A stretch of 64,000 nt of DNA from Hyaloraphidium curvatum (GCA_025558095.1 JAIVFI010000010.1:124001-188000), one strand, 5' to 3'; shown: positions 46,161-59,438, counted from the first letter of the stretch. Notes: generated from the sequence alone by a model not told the origin. Program-made: numbers and translations.

Positions 46161-47228
46161 ATGGAGCCGCCCGACTACCAGACGACGGTGCGGTTCTCGT
46201 TCGCGGCCGAGGCGGCGGACGCGTCGGAGCCGCCGCCGCCGGCCGATGCGGCGAGCCACGTCGCGCTCGCGCACCGCGGCGCCGCCGTCCGCGTGCCCGC
46301 GCGCGCGCTGCCGGCCGCGGGCCCCGCGCGCTTCGTGCTGCTCTCAGACGTGCGCCGCGCGGTGCCCGCGGCGTCGGCGCTGGTCGACGCCGCCGGCTGG
46401 ATGATCCCCGCCGAGCTCGACGCGGCCGGCGACGAGGCGCGCCCGGTGCGCTGGCGGCTGCCCGGCGGAGGCGTCGACCCGGCGTGGGAAGTGTTCGTGC
46501 CCGATCGCAGGGATCGGAGGGACGCGCCGCGGTCGCGGAGGGCCCAGAGGAAGGACGACAAGGAGGAGCGCGAGAGGCAGTCTGCCGCCGCCTACGCCTC
46601 GGCCCTGGACAACCCGCTGCCCGAGCCCGGCGGGCCGCAGCAGACCCTCGGTGTGGGCACCGGCAGCACGGGCAGCGGCATCGGCCCCTCCGAGGCTCCG
46701 GGGTCGGCCGGCAACGCCCCCGACAGCGCGCGCCCGCCCGCCCAGGCCGACTTTCCCGCCTTTGCCGTGCGCGCCCTCCCGTCGCTCCGCGAGCACGACC
46801 TCGACGCGGCCTCCGAATCCTCGTACGACCCCGCCTCGGACCCCGAGCCCGATCCGGACCCCGACGGGGACGCCAAGCCGTCCTCGTCCGCCGCAAACGA
46901 CGCCGCGCTGCTGCAGGCCGTCGACGCCCGCCTGGCGCAGCTCTCGGACCAGATCACCGCGCTGCACCATGCCTTGTCGGACCGCATCCAGGCGGTGCTG
47001 ATGCGGCTGCACACGGTGTACAACAGGCTGGGGGCGCTCGAGGCGGGGAGGAGGCCAGGGCAGCCGACGGCGGCGGGGGGGGCGCCGGCAGTGCCGCCGC
47101 CCCCATTGCCGTTCAGGAACAACCCGGAGCACGGGACGCTGCCGCCGGCGTTCAGGGAGGGCGGGCCGCCGAGGAGGCCAGTGGAGGGGCAGGGGAAGCC
47201 GGACGAGCTGCCCCCGCCGTACAACTGA
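46161..47228 (+). CDS. Unrecognised protein with coiled coil and C-terminal PPxY
   Basis: 355 residues in one exon from ATG 46161. The first 130 residues look folded (VRFSFAAEA..., RFVLLSDVRRAVPAA, WEVFVPD), followed by a basic patch (DRRDRRDAPRSRRAQRKDDK), a long acidic/Ser/Pro disordered section, a predicted coiled coil (LLQAVDARLAQLSDQITALHH, continuing to about residue 305) and a Pro/Gly-rich tail ending ELPPPYN. The terminal PPPY is a classic WW-domain ligand, as used to recruit Nedd4/Rsp5 ubiquitin ligases. No family recognised. Confidence 0.65.
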   Translation: MEPPDYQTTVRFSFAAEAADASEPPPPADAASHVALAHRGAAVRVPARALPAAGPARFVLLSDVRRAVPAASALVDAAGWMIPAELDAAGDEARPVRWRLPGGGVDPAWEVFVPDRRDRRDAPRSRRAQRKDDKEERERQSAAAYASALDNPLPEPGGPQQTLGVGTGSTGSGIGPSEAPGSAGNAPDSARPPAQADFPAFAVRALPSLREHDLDAASESSYDPASDPEPDPDPDGDAKPSSSAANDAALLQAVDARLAQLSDQITALHHALSDRIQAVLMRLHTVYNRLGALEAGRRPGQPTAAGGAPAVPPPPLPFRNNPEHGTLPPAFREGGPPRRPVEGQGKPDELPPPYN

Positions 47229-47384
47229 CTTTTCGTCCGGTCACTGGAACCGGAGAGCGGGGGCATTACCTGGACTGGAGAGACACGGTAGAGATTCTTC
47301 ATGCACGGATTGATTGATTGATTGAAGTAGATACGGTAGCATACTCCTGGACCTCCCTACATCGGCACGTCCCAGCGCACCCGC

Positions 47385-48700
47385 TCACCCGAGCGCCATC
47401 AGGCTGTCGCTCATCGACAGCGGCAGGTACCTCTTGAGCGCGAGCATCACCTTGCCCGTCACGCCGACCTCGACGTGATACGGCGGGTCCGCGGGCAAAA
47501 GGGCGCGGTCGATCATCTCCTGGGCGACGAACTCGGGGGTGATGAAGGGGACGGACTTCATTAAGTTGCCCTGGAAAGCGGGAAGGAGGTGTGAATATGT
47601 GTTCGGGAGGTGAAACGGGGGCATAGCTCACGTAGTCGAGGCCCTGGAGCATCTTCTCGCCGCCGTACGCCTCGAGCGCCTCGGGCGCGTTGCGCTTCCT
47701 GATCTTGTCCGCCTCGGCGGGGTTGAGGATGCTGAACAGGCCCGACTTGGCGAACCAGGGCTGGACTGCAGGCCGGCACGAAGCCTCAGAACCCGCGCCG
47801 TGGGACAGACGGCAAGCCACCGACCCTGCACCACCGCGATCCCGAACTTCTTCATCTCCAGCCTCAGCGTCGCCATCAGCCCCGACGCCGCGTGCTTGCT
47901 CGCGTTGTACGCGCTCCCCGCCGGCACCACCAGCTCCGCCACCACCGAGGTGATGGTGATCACCCTGGGTTTGGCGTATCTCCCCGGAGGGTATTTCGCG
48001 GCCGTCCGCCTCAGCAGCGGGAGCAGCGCCGCGGTAACCCTCCACACGCCGAACACGTTGACCTCGAACACGGTGTGCCAGTCCTCGATGGTCGAGAGCT
48101 CCACGTGGACGCCGCGGAGGATGCCGGCGATGTTCCAGATGGCGAAGAGGTTGATGCCCGAGGATTCGGAGAACTCGGCCTCGAAGCGGGACTTCATAGC
48201 CGCGACGCTGTCGTCCTTGGTCACGTCGAGGGGGAAGGTGACGACGTTGAGGAGGGAGGCGGCGGCGAGGTCCGCGGCGCCTGGAAAGGGGGAGGTTGGA
48301 GGTCAGCGGGGACCAGAGACTGGAGGAGGCCAGGGAGAAGGCTTAGGGCAACAACAAAGCCAATTCCAAGGCAGAGGCCTTCTTCCACGACGTGTTCCGG
48401 CCCCCGATGAGGCAGAAGAGCCCCACGATCGCCGTCCTGGGGGTCCGCGTCCTCCGCCCAATGTCACATGCCGGCCCGACACCCACCCTTCTCGGTCAGG
48501 CAGCCCGCGTAGATCTTGTACGGCAGCCCGCGCTTCGCTAGCAGCTTCACGGTCTCGTTCGCGATGCCCATGTCGCAGCCGGTGATCACCACGGCCGGGT
48601 TGGGCGGGAGCTCCGCGGAACCGGCGAGCAGCTTCCGCGCGAGGAGGAGGGCGCCGGCCGCCGCGGCGCCGTAACCAACGATTTGTTGCGTGGTGGGCAT
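47385..48700 (-). CDS. Membrane-anchored SDR of the retinol/hydroxybutyrate dehydrogenase (SDR9C) type
   Basis: 329 residues from four exons (48700-48487, 48280-47825, 47765-47632, 47570-47385). N-terminal membrane helix (IVGYGAAAAGALLLARKLL), then the SDR9C cofactor motif VVITGCDMGIANE (TGCDxGxG, here with Ala for the last Gly), the family phrase YAGCLTEKGAADL, LDVTKDDSV, WNIAG (in place of NNAG), catalytic SAYNASKHA and after splicing VVQVQPWFAKSGL. Probably an ER enzyme acting on retinoid-, steroid- or hydroxy-acid-like substrates. Two motif changes (Gly to Ala, N to W) are unusual but the active-site Tyr-Lys is intact. Confidence 0.85.
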
Positions 48701-49169
48701 CGCGTCCTGGGTCCGGGAGACGCTCGGTAGGTGAGGGTTCGCGTCAGGAGTGGGATGAGCGGTGGATCGATGAAGAGCCTGATTTTGCGGGCTGTGCGGA
48801 GGGCGGGGCTCCTTGCACTTCCATCCTGGCATCGTGCCTTGCCGCAGCCGTCTACCGTCCATCAATTGAACAGCGTGCCCCCTTGCTTACCAGGCAGGCT
48901 CCATCTTCTGAACTTTAAGGTGCCGTTGATTTGCTCGTTCGAGTTGCAGTGCCCAACTCCAACTGTTATCCGATCCGTCAAGGCATCTCAAGCCGCAAAA
49001 CCTGCTGCAGCTCAAATCCACTCGAGTTATCGCATTTGGGTTATCGGCGACCCCCGAACCGTGGGTTCCAAGGGGCTCGTCAGCCGCGGGTCGCAGGTTC
49101 ATGGGGTCTCCGCACGGTTTGCCGCCTGCCACCATTTTCTTCGCCCCATTCTCACCCCGCCTACACGCC
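48701..49169. other. Divergent promoter region of SDR9C and eIF3b
   Basis: Separates two outward-facing genes. No further gene or RNA is seen. Confidence 0.45.
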
Positions 49170-52075
49170 ATGGCGCCCGTCCGCGGCGAAGAGGGCGTGC
49201 GCTTCGGCGGCATGGCCGGCGCCTCCGACGGCCGCGGCGGCCGCGGGCTCGACCTGCCGCCGGGCGTCTCGATGAAGGACATCGAGGTCGACCCGGACCT
49301 GGACGCCGTCGACGACTCGGAGCTGGGCCTCGAGGTGGGAATCCCTCCCTCCAATTCATAAAGTGGAGCTCAGACGTACGGATCCCGCCCACCCGGGCCA
49401 TGCCGGCCGCGCTTGCAGGAGCTCGAAGCGCGCTACCGCGAACGCGTCGCCCGCATCCCCTCGCCCATGGACGCCGTCGTCATCGTCGACAACGTGCCCA
49501 TCGTGGACAACAACAAAAAGGACAAGCTGCTGTCGGTCATCAAGCGCATCTTCAAGAACATCGGCAACATCGTCGAGCCCGACGGGACGTACATGCCGAT
49601 GGGCGAGGACGGGAACAGCAAGGGGTGAGAGTCGGGGCTCTTTTGGGGGGAGGATCTTTGTTTTTGGCTCTCTGGGCGCTTCTTTGTGTGGCAGTCGATG
49701 GGCACGGGCGCTGGGGGACCGGGGAAGTCGGCCTGCATCGAGCGCGCGGCCTGAGTAACGGCCGAAGCGCCCCGCCGTCGCAATTGGATCGTTCTTCCTG
49801 CTTCGGCCGACTTTTCGATCCATGCTTATTCCGCCCCTGCCCGCTCCAGATACCTCTTTGTCGAGTTCGAGACGCCCGAGGAGGCCACCAACGCCGTCAA
49901 GCAGGGAGACGGCTACCGCCTCGACAAGGCGCACGTCCTCTCGGTCATGCACTTCAAGGACGTGGAAAAGTTTGCCCACATGTCGGACGAATACAAGGAG
50001 CCGGCGGAGGAGCCCTTTGTTGCCAAAGAGCACCTCAAGTCGTGGCTCATGGACCCCCGCGCGCGGGACCAGTTCGCGGTCATGCGGGGGGAGGAGACGG
50101 CCATCTTCTGGAACTCGAAGCCCGAGGAGGAGCTGGTATACACTCGCACGGTCGGTTGCGAGTCTCGTGCCGGGGGAAGATCGCGGTCTCATTCGTCGTG
50201 GCCGCTCCGCAGAACTGGACCGAGTCCTACGTGCAGTTCTCGCCCTACGGAACCTACCTGGCCACGTTCCACCGGCAGGGTATCGCCCTGTGGGGCGGCC
50301 CGTCCTGGGAGCGCCTGGCCCGGTTCGCCCACCCGGGGGTCAAGCTCATCGACTTTTCGCCCAAGGAGACTTACCTGGTCAGCTTTAGCCCCGACCCGAT
50401 CACCACCCCCGAGGGCGACAACCACGTGCGTTGCGTTTTGCCGTCATTGCCGGTGGATTGGGGCTGAAGGCTCGCGTTCCGCAGAACCTCCTCGTCTGGG
50501 ACGTGGCGACCGGCCGCTTCATGCGTTCCTTCCTCATCGAGCCCCCCGGCGCCGGCCGTCCCCCGCGCGAGGACCGCCCCGCCCCGCAGTTCGAGTGGCC
50601 CGTGTTCAAGTGGACCCCGGACGACGTCTACCTCACCCGCATGACCCCCGAGGGCCTCTCGGTCTACCAGACCCCGGACATGGGCCTGCTGGACAAGAAG
50701 TCGATCAAGGTCGAGGAGATCCAGGGCTTTGCCGTGTCGCCCGGGTCGGACGTGGTGGCGTACTGGACGCCCGAGATCGGCAACAACCCGGCCAGGGTGA
50801 CGCTGATGAAGCTGCCCAGCAAGGAGATCCTGCGGACGAAGAACCTGTTCAACGTCAAGGAGGTGCGTGGACTCGCGGGTTGGCAAGACTCGATCTCAAG
50901 CTAACTCGTGCGGTTCTCGCAGTGCCGAATCATCTTCCATCCCTCGGGCTCGCACGTCGCGGTCCACGTTACCCGGTTCACCAAGACCAAGAAGAGCACC
51001 TTCTCCAACATCGAGATCTTCAGACTCAAGGAGCGCGATGTCCCGATCGATGTGAGTCGTCGAGGCCGGTCGCAAAGTCGGACTTCTCTGACTGACATGC
51101 ACCAGGTCCTCGAAGTCAAGCAGACGGAAGAGGTCCAGCTCTTTGCCTGGGAGCCGGAAGGCACTCGCTTCGCCTTCCTCGCAGTCGAGGGCGCCGGTGC
51201 CGCCGCCAAGAACACCATCTACATCTACGAGGCGCCGGTCGGCCCCGGCGTCGCCGCCCCCGTCCCCGGTACCAAGGAGTCGGCGACCCCCGCCACGGTG
51301 AAGCTGCTCAAGGCGCTGGACCGCAAGAACATCGCGGGTGTGCACTGGTCGCCCAAGGGCCGCTTCGCCATCTTCCGGAGCGCACAGGGCGAGCTCGAGT
51401 GGTTCGACGCGGACGACATGGCGACCCTCTCCACGGTGGAGCACTTTGGAGTGAACCAGCTTGACTGGGATCCCAGCGGGCGCTACGTCGTGAGCACGGC
51501 CAGCGGCTGGAAGGGAGGGGTGGGTTTCATTGGCACTGCTGCGTATGACTCTCGTTTTCTCATTGGATCGTCTCCAGTCCGACACTGGCTACAACATTTA
51601 CAACATTGTCGGCCAGAACCTGGTCCGGCGACCGCTGCCGGGCTTCCGCCAGTTCGTGTGGCGGCCCCGGCCGCCGCTGATGCTCCCCTCGGACAAGCGG
51701 AAGGAGATCCGCAAGAACATCAAGGACTACTCGAAGGAGTTCGAGGAGATCGACGCGGCCGCGACGACGGCCGTGGGCCGGGAGGTCCGCGAGCGGCGCA
51801 TTAAGCTCATGGAGGAGTGGCAGCAGTACCGCGACCAGTGCCGGCGCACGTGGGAGGAGCAGCGCCCGGAGCGGGAGCGGATCCCCGGCTGGCGGCCGGA
51901 GCTCGACCTCAAGCTGGAAGGCCAGCACGGCGACGACGTCGAGGTGGAGGAGATTGAGGAGGTCGTGGTCGAGGAGACGGAGGAGGCCGTCGACCGGATC
52001 CCGGGCGAGGACGACGACGACGAGATGATGGACCGCCCTGGGTCCGCGCTGCGCGGCGGGACCCCGAGCTACTGA
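49170..52075 (+). CDS. eIF3b: Translation initiation factor eIF3 subunit b (Prt1)
   Basis: Scaffold subunit of eIF3 on the 40S ribosome. Eight exons (introns 49335-49418, 49625-49849, 50151-50212, 50426-50484, 50863-50922, 51052-51105, 51520-51577) give 767 residues. After an acidic start comes the RRM ([21 protein letters not shown]1-like [12 protein letters not shown]). A nine-bladed WD-like propeller follows: [67 protein letters not shown] and [15 protein letters not shown]. The C-terminus has [13 protein letters not shown], the helix that binds eIF3i and eIF3g ([11 protein letters not shown]), and an acidic tail. It is in the single-copy spacer of the palindrome. Confidence 0.96.
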
Positions 52076-52254
52076 GGACTCGAACAACTATCGCCGCAAG
52101 GCTAGACGAGGGGCATGATGTCGTGTAGTGCCTGGCGATCGGGCAACAATTGCTGCTGTCAGACTTGAGGGCGGTTGATGGAGGTCCGTTCAGTGGTGGC
52201 CAAGCCAAGTGGCCGCGATTGTCTCCCGCGCTGGAAGTTCCGCAACCGATCCTG

Positions 52255-54592
52255 ATGCCGCGCGACGACGACGTGCACGCCGGCGCGCGTGTCGCGGCGC
52301 ACCGCATTCTCGAGGAATGCGGGCTGTTCCGGGGACGCGGCGCGCCGACCAGGGAGGACGTGAAACGCGTCGTGGAGTCGGTGAAGTTGGAGGGGGGCGA
52401 TCGGCCGACCATTCCATCGCCATGGCGAGTCGGGTGAGCTAGCCATTGTCCATCTTGCCGAAGAGCTGGTCTTGAGCGCTCTCGGGTCGCAGAGAAGCCA
52501 TCGCAGGCGCAAACATCGCGTTGGCGACGATTGTCGCTCTGCTCGAGGGTTCGCGTGGCAGGGAGTGCAATGGCACCATCGATGTGGATCAAGCCGCTTG
52601 GATCGCGTGGTCGCTATACTCTTGTCGCTGGGAGATCGAAGGCGGCGGACTCTGGACCGAGAACGTGGCCTTGGTGCGATAGCGACCCGACGGCCCGCAC
52701 CAGGCGGCCCTGACAGACCCTCCTCTAGCATAACCAACGGCTTGCGGCCAAGTTGGCGGCACAGAAGCCGGCATCTGCGCAACCAACACCGATCCCGACG
52801 GAGGAGCTCGTGGATCCGCCGCCGGGCACTCCGGATATGAGCCCGATCTTCGCGCCCCTTCGCATTTTCCTTTCGGAATGTTTTCGGACCAAGGACAGGC
52901 ACATCATGCTCTTTCCTCGCGTGACAGATCACCCCGGACCGTACCTTGCCGCGGTTGGGTTCTCGCCGGAGGAAGTCGCCCATTTGCTTCGCCTAGGCAT
53001 CGTCAACCCTGTGACCCACCCCAAGACGTACCTGAAGCACCACGACGAGCTCGTGAGGCTGCTACGCGAGGGCATCGAGAAGCGGATGGCGTTCGAGATT
53101 GAGACCCGCGTCGCTGCGATTCCCGCGATCGCTATTGTTCCGAGGACGCGCGAAGAGTTCGAGGCGACGGAGCAGGGCTTGGTGCTGTCCAAGCTACCGA
53201 GAACCGCCGTGGAACGCGTTCATGGGATTCGGGGACCCAGGAGCGTTGCGGAGTGGCAGGACGTGTTGCACGGTCGGGCGCAAGACGACGCGGAAGGCTT
53301 GTGGCCAGAGATCGGCTGGAAGTTTGGATCCGTTCCCAGGCCCATGCCATCCCGCGGCGTGCTCTACGGTATCAAGGTTCTGGACCTGACCCGGATCGTT
53401 GCGGGACCCATGCTCTCTCTGCAGCTGGCTCAGCTCGGTGCGGATGTGATGCGGATTTCGTCGGCGGACGTCTTCGACTACCCATCGTTCGTCTTGCCTG
53501 TGCGCGTGCTCTTTCTCAGTAGCTGACTCGATCGGTGACAGTTACGACTTTGTCATCAACCTCAACAAGCGGACCGTCGAAATGAACTTGAAGCTGGAGG
53601 CAGACAAAGCCAAGCTTCGGTCACTGATCCTCGAGGCCGACGTGATCATCAACAACATGCTTTTGGGGGCGCTGGAGAAGCTCGGATTCGGTCTACAGGA
53701 CGTGCTGAAGCTGATCAAAGACCGGCCGCGCGGCATTGTTTATGCCGAGACCAACACCTACGGATTCTACGGTCCGCTGGCGCCTCTGCCTGGGATTGAG
53801 CTCCTGGGCCAGCACTACACGGGGATGACGTACGAACAGGGTCGCTTTCAGCCCTTCACCGACGGTTCCTCGATGCCTGCCATCACCCCGCCTCTGGCGT
53901 GCGACGTCACAACGGGACTCAACACCGCCGTTGGCGTCCTTGTCGCCTTGCACCGCCGGGCCAAGACGGGCGGGAGCTACCTCGTCCGCGGATCGCTGGC
54001 GCAGACGGGTCTTTACATCCAGGACCTGGGAATGTACAAGGACGAGGACATGGTGCGGAAGCTTTGGGATGGCTTGCCCAAGCACTCGGTCGGGATGGTC
54101 GCGGATCCCACCACCGTGGAGGCAAACGGCGCAACCGAGTACCACTTGCGGTTCCCGAGGTTCTTGATTCAGAGAGGTGACCGTGGCGGGCAATGGGACA
54201 GCGGGTTTTGGTACCGGATGCTCGACTACCCGATTGGTGAGTTTGAGTGTGCGCGGAATCCGATACCCATCTGACCGATTCTGCTTGCAGGCGGCTCGAT
54301 CGTATCGTTCTTGCCCACCATCCGCCTCTCTCTGCACGATCCGGGGCTGCGGCACATCCGCTTCTTCTCGAGGCAGCTGCGGCACGACTCGCACGTCGGC
54401 TTCCTGTTCGATCCCGAAGACCCCGAAAGCAGCGACGAGGGCGTCCGCGACATGGTGCTCGTGGCAACAGCCGAACGCACTTACCGATGCAGACCCGAGA
54501 ACGAGTTGAGGGTGCTGATCGACGCGTTCTTGGCGGCCAAGAGGGCCGCTCGCACCGGGGAGCCGGTTCAGATGCCGGATCCCAGGTTGTAG
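52255..54592 (+). CDS. CaiB/BaiF family III CoA-transferase, right copy
   Basis: Paralogue of 38782-41125 in mirror position. Five exons (52255-52433, 52493-52673, 52729-53486, 53542-54236, 54291-54592) have exactly the lengths of the left copy (179, 181, 758, 695, 302 nt) and again give 704 residues. In-frame stop codons seen in the raw sequence (TAG within GTGAGCTAG at 52434 and TAG at 52679 and 52726-52728) all fall inside introns. Protein identity to the left copy is visibly high but incomplete throughout, e.g. NNMLLGALEKLGFGLQDVL against NNLLLGSLEKLGFGFRDVL. The catalytic-region Glu (GIELLGQHYTG) is shared. Intact by every visible criterion. Confidence 0.87.
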
Positions 54593-54670
54593 GCCCTCAG
54601 TGCGCACGGTTGGGCTGCGTACACGGTAGTTGTAGATGATGAAGCTTGTTGGAAGAAGCATAGATCAACG

Positions 54671-55624
54671 ATGCGCGTACGATCAGCAGATTCGGGGGAG
54701 TCGATGGCATCCGCGGCGGGGACCAGCGCAGTGGCGGCGGAACCACGCACAATCTCCGTCTTCATGGACCTTCAACTCGAGGAGCTCCCGACGGAGCTGC
54801 TCGAAAAGATTGTGACATACATCGGCCTCGTTTCCCTGGTCCGATTCTCGCGGTGCTCGCGCCGGTGCCGGGAAGCAAGCTTCGAAGGCGACCCGGCCGC
54901 GTTCCGCCGAATCGATCTCTACGAGGCCCAGCTCGCCGACCGGGGCGTGAAGCTTTCCAAGTTCGACGACGCTGCGTTCGCCGCGCTCGTCAAGTACCCG
55001 GCCGTGCGGGCCGGACTGCGCTTTCTGCGCCTGGACTACTCCCGCGTGACCTCGACATCGTTCCTCGCGGCCCTAGCCTGCCCCAACATCGTCCAAATCT
55101 CCGTCAACTCTTGTGATGGCGTCGAGTTTGCCCCGCGCTACATCGGCTCGCTGATACGGAGGCTCCGGTTCCGGGAGGGCTGGGAAGGCGAGGGCAACGA
55201 CAACATCATGCCGAACGAGCGGTTGCCCCCGACCTTAAGGAGGATTGGAGTCTGGGGGACGACGCTGCACCTGCCGAGCGGACAGAAGAGGGCTTTTGAA
55301 CTCATGCACCGGACTATTGTGGATCAGATGCTCGTCGCGGGGTGAGCATGACCCACAGCTTGCCTCAGTCTCGGTACTGACGCGTCCCGGCCTTCCAGAT
55401 TGGACCTGACGACGCTGCTCTGGGCGCCCGGCTGCCTTGAGATTCCGTACTGCACCAGCTGCCGGCACGAAGAGTCTGTCGCGGAACTCAACGCGCTCTT
55501 CAACCTTTGTTCTATGTGCCGGCGCTACCGACACCTCTGTTTCCTCTGCAATCGGAAGAGCTGCATGGACTGCGTACGAGCTGCGGCCGATGCGGTCGAG
55601 GTGGAGGCCGTCGTCGAGCTCTGA
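54671..55624 (+). CDS. F-box protein with Cys-rich C-terminus, right arm only
   Basis: 298 residues from two exons (intron 55342-55398). F-box at about residues 36-75 (LEELPTELLEKIVTYIGL, LVRFSRCSRRCREASF). A Leu-rich middle resembles weak leucine-rich repeats. The second exon has five close Cys pairs: YCTSCRHEES, LCSMCRR, LCFLCNRKSCMDC, likely to bind two or more zinc ions. It occupies the place taken in the left arm by the thioesterase, so it was either inserted here or lost there. The start at 54671 is the first in-frame ATG. Confidence 0.75.
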
Positions 55625-55818
55625 TTCTTGGCCCACCGTCGGCATTTGGTATCGCTCAACCTGCAACTTCAATTGTAGTGTTATTTTTGATTCTGATCTC
55701 GATGTTTTGCTCTTATTGCTTCAAGCTGCCGAGGATCGATCACTGCGGGAGACAGGAAGCAGTGCATAGACCGCCGCGCAGTGTTTCCGCACTCCATTAG
55801 CAAACACACAACGAAACG

Positions 55819-57642
55819 ATGCAGGCCGGAGAGGTCCTCTGGCACAGTGGCGAGATCGAGGTCCAGCGGCAGCTCATCGGCGATGCCTGGGATGTGCCCT
55901 CCGCGCACGACAACCCGACGTCTTTCGGGTTTCCCCCGCCGTATGCCCCCCGGATCACGCGGAGCCCGCTGATCGCCCTCGGGACGGTCGACGCTGCCGG
56001 GCACGTATGGACGACGCTGTTGGGCGGGCGCGCCGGATCCGCGCGGCCGCTGGCGCCGGGCGTGCTGGGCGTCGCGTCGAACGCCAGTGCCGAAGACCCG
56101 TTCGTGGGCGTGCTCCTTGACAAGGCGGCCCCTCCTGCGGACGATGGGGAAGAGACGCGCGTCGTGCGGAACGCCGGGCCCGTTGCCGGCCTCACGATTG
56201 ACCCGGAGACGCGCGACCGGGTCAAGATCGCGGGGTCTCTGCTGGTGGCAGCCTTTGCGCCTCCGTCGTCAATCGAGCTTGCTGTGCGGGTTACCGAGAC
56301 GCTGGGTAACTGCCCAAAGTACATCAACCGCAAGCGCATCGTGGCCCGCGAACCCCAGCCGGAGCTGGTTTCCTCCTCGCTGCCCCTTCCAGAAGCGGCT
56401 ATCGATCTCCTTGCCCGCGCCGACACCTTCTTCATGACCAGCACCGACTCGCGCGACAGCATCGACACCAACCACCGCGGCGGCCCGCCGGGCTTTGTCC
56501 GCGTCGCCAGGAACGACGCGGCGGGATGCACCCTCGTCTACCCCGAGTACTCGGGCAACAGGCTGTATCAGAGCCTGGGCAACATCCGCATCAACCCCAA
56601 CGTCGGCATCGTGTTCCCCGACTTTGCCACGGGGGACGCCCTCTTTGTCTCGGGCACGGCCGAGATCCTCGCGGGCGGCCCGGCCCTCGCGTTGCTCCCG
56701 CGCGCCAAGCTCGCCCTACGCATCGAGGTCACCGCGGCCAGGTTCATTCGTTCGTGCCTCCCCTTTACAGGGGAAGCCCTGGACCCGTCGCCTTACAACC
56801 CGCCCGTGCGACGCCTCGCAAGCGAGCTCCCCGACGGACTGGATGCGGCGGCTGCCTCGGGGAGCCCGTCGTTGGCCAACGCGGCGCTGGTGTTGCGCGA
56901 AGAGCTTTCGCCTGGGGTCGCCAGGCTCACTTTTGCCCTCACCGCTCCGCCCGGCGCCGCGAAGCCGAGCTGGACGCCCGGTGACCACGCGACCTTTGAC
57001 TTTGGCCCCGAGCTGGACCGTGGATACAGCCACATGCGCGATTGGGATCCGCAGAGCCTGAACGACGACTTTGTCCGGACCTTTACGGTCTCGGGCGGGG
57101 ACCCCGGCTCGGGCACGTTGGTGGTCACGGCGCGGCGCAAGGGCCCGGCTACCTCGCTGCTCTTTAGCGCCGGGACGTCGGGCGGCCTGTCTCTTCCGAT
57201 CGTCGGCTTCGCGGGGTCGGAGCGGTTCCGCATGGCGGAGCTGGGAAGCGGGGCCCGCGCCGTCTTTGTCGCCGGCGGCGTCGGAATCACACCGCTTCTC
57301 GCGCAGGCGCCCGGCCTGCTGGCCGCCGGCAGGGACTTTCGCCTCGTCTGGGGACTGGCGGCAGAAGATCTTGGTCTGGCGAGGGACAGCTTCGACAAGA
57401 TCCCCGGTCTCGCTGCGAGGAGCGCCCTCTTTGTCTCCCGCGTCGGGGACGGCGAGCATGGATCGGTGGTGACCGCGATCGAGGGCGCAGGGGCTGCCGT
57501 GCACCGTCGGAGGATGGGGAAGGAGGACCTGGTCGGGGAGGCGGACGAGGCGTTCTTTGTCTGCGCCGGGCCCGCGATGACCAAGGCCGTGACCGAGTGG
57601 CTGGCGGACAGGGACGTCAGGACCGAGTCGTTTGCCTACTAG
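55819..57642 (+). CDS. PNPOx-like / ferredoxin-reductase fusion oxidoreductase, right copy
   Basis: 607-residue single-exon partner of 35495-37312, with the same domain order. The N-terminal about 165 residues differ from the left copy at many positions and by a small insertion. From GNCPKYINRK (about 56310) onward, only three residues differ (Ala for Gly in RND-AAG, Asn for Lys in SLANAAL, Arg for His in TARRKG) and silent changes thin out with distance from the switch. No frameshift or stop. The 3' flank up to the histone genes is also near-identical. Confidence 0.85.
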   Translation: MQAGEVLWHSGEIEVQRQLIGDAWDVPSAHDNPTSFGFPPPYAPRITRSPLIALGTVDAAGHVWTTLLGGRAGSARPLAPGVLGVASNASAEDPFVGVLLDKAAPPADDGEETRVVRNAGPVAGLTIDPETRDRVKIAGSLLVAAFAPPSSIELAVRVTETLGNCPKYINRKRIVAREPQPELVSSSLPLPEAAIDLLARADTFFMTSTDSRDSIDTNHRGGPPGFVRVARNDAAGCTLVYPEYSGNRLYQSLGNIRINPNVGIVFPDFATGDALFVSGTAEILAGGPALALLPRAKLALRIEVTAARFIRSCLPFTGEALDPSPYNPPVRRLASELPDGLDAAAASGSPSLANAALVLREELSPGVARLTFALTAPPGAAKPSWTPGDHATFDFGPELDRGYSHMRDWDPQSLNDDFVRTFTVSGGDPGSGTLVVTARRKGPATSLLFSAGTSGGLSLPIVGFAGSERFRMAELGSGARAVFVAGGVGITPLLAQAPGLLAAGRDFRLVWGLAAEDLGLARDSFDKIPGLAARSALFVSRVGDGEHGSVVTAIEGAGAAVHRRRMGKEDLVGEADEAFFVCAGPAMTKAVTEWLADRDVRTESFAY

Positions 57643-57819
57643 AGCTCTTGATCTCGGGCGGAAGCTCGTGCACACTCAGATTCATCTGCTGCAAGCTGAT
57701 CGATACGCAGCGGGTCCATAGGCGCCGACTGGGCACGACCACCACTGGTCAACAGCTGCCTCCTGCAGTCCACCAGCAGGTTAGGTTAGGTACGGACGAG
57801 CAGGACGCGGGTTAGGTTA

Positions 57820-59386
<1,567 letters not shown>

Positions 59387-59422
59387 GCTGCCTGCTCCCC
59401 CCGCGCCCGCGCAGCGCTTTCC

Positions 59423-59438
59423 GGCGTCTCTAAACGCC
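59423..59438 (+). promoter_or_regulatory. Histone-type 3' stem-loop after H3, right
   Basis: GGCGTCTCTAAACGCC, 36 nt past the stop, followed by ACATTC and CATGTA. Confidence 0.75.

Noticed and set aside
52434-52728. Stop codons suggesting the right CoA-transferase is a pseudogene
   Set aside because: All stops fall in two GT-AG introns at the same positions as in the left copy, and exon lengths agree exactly.
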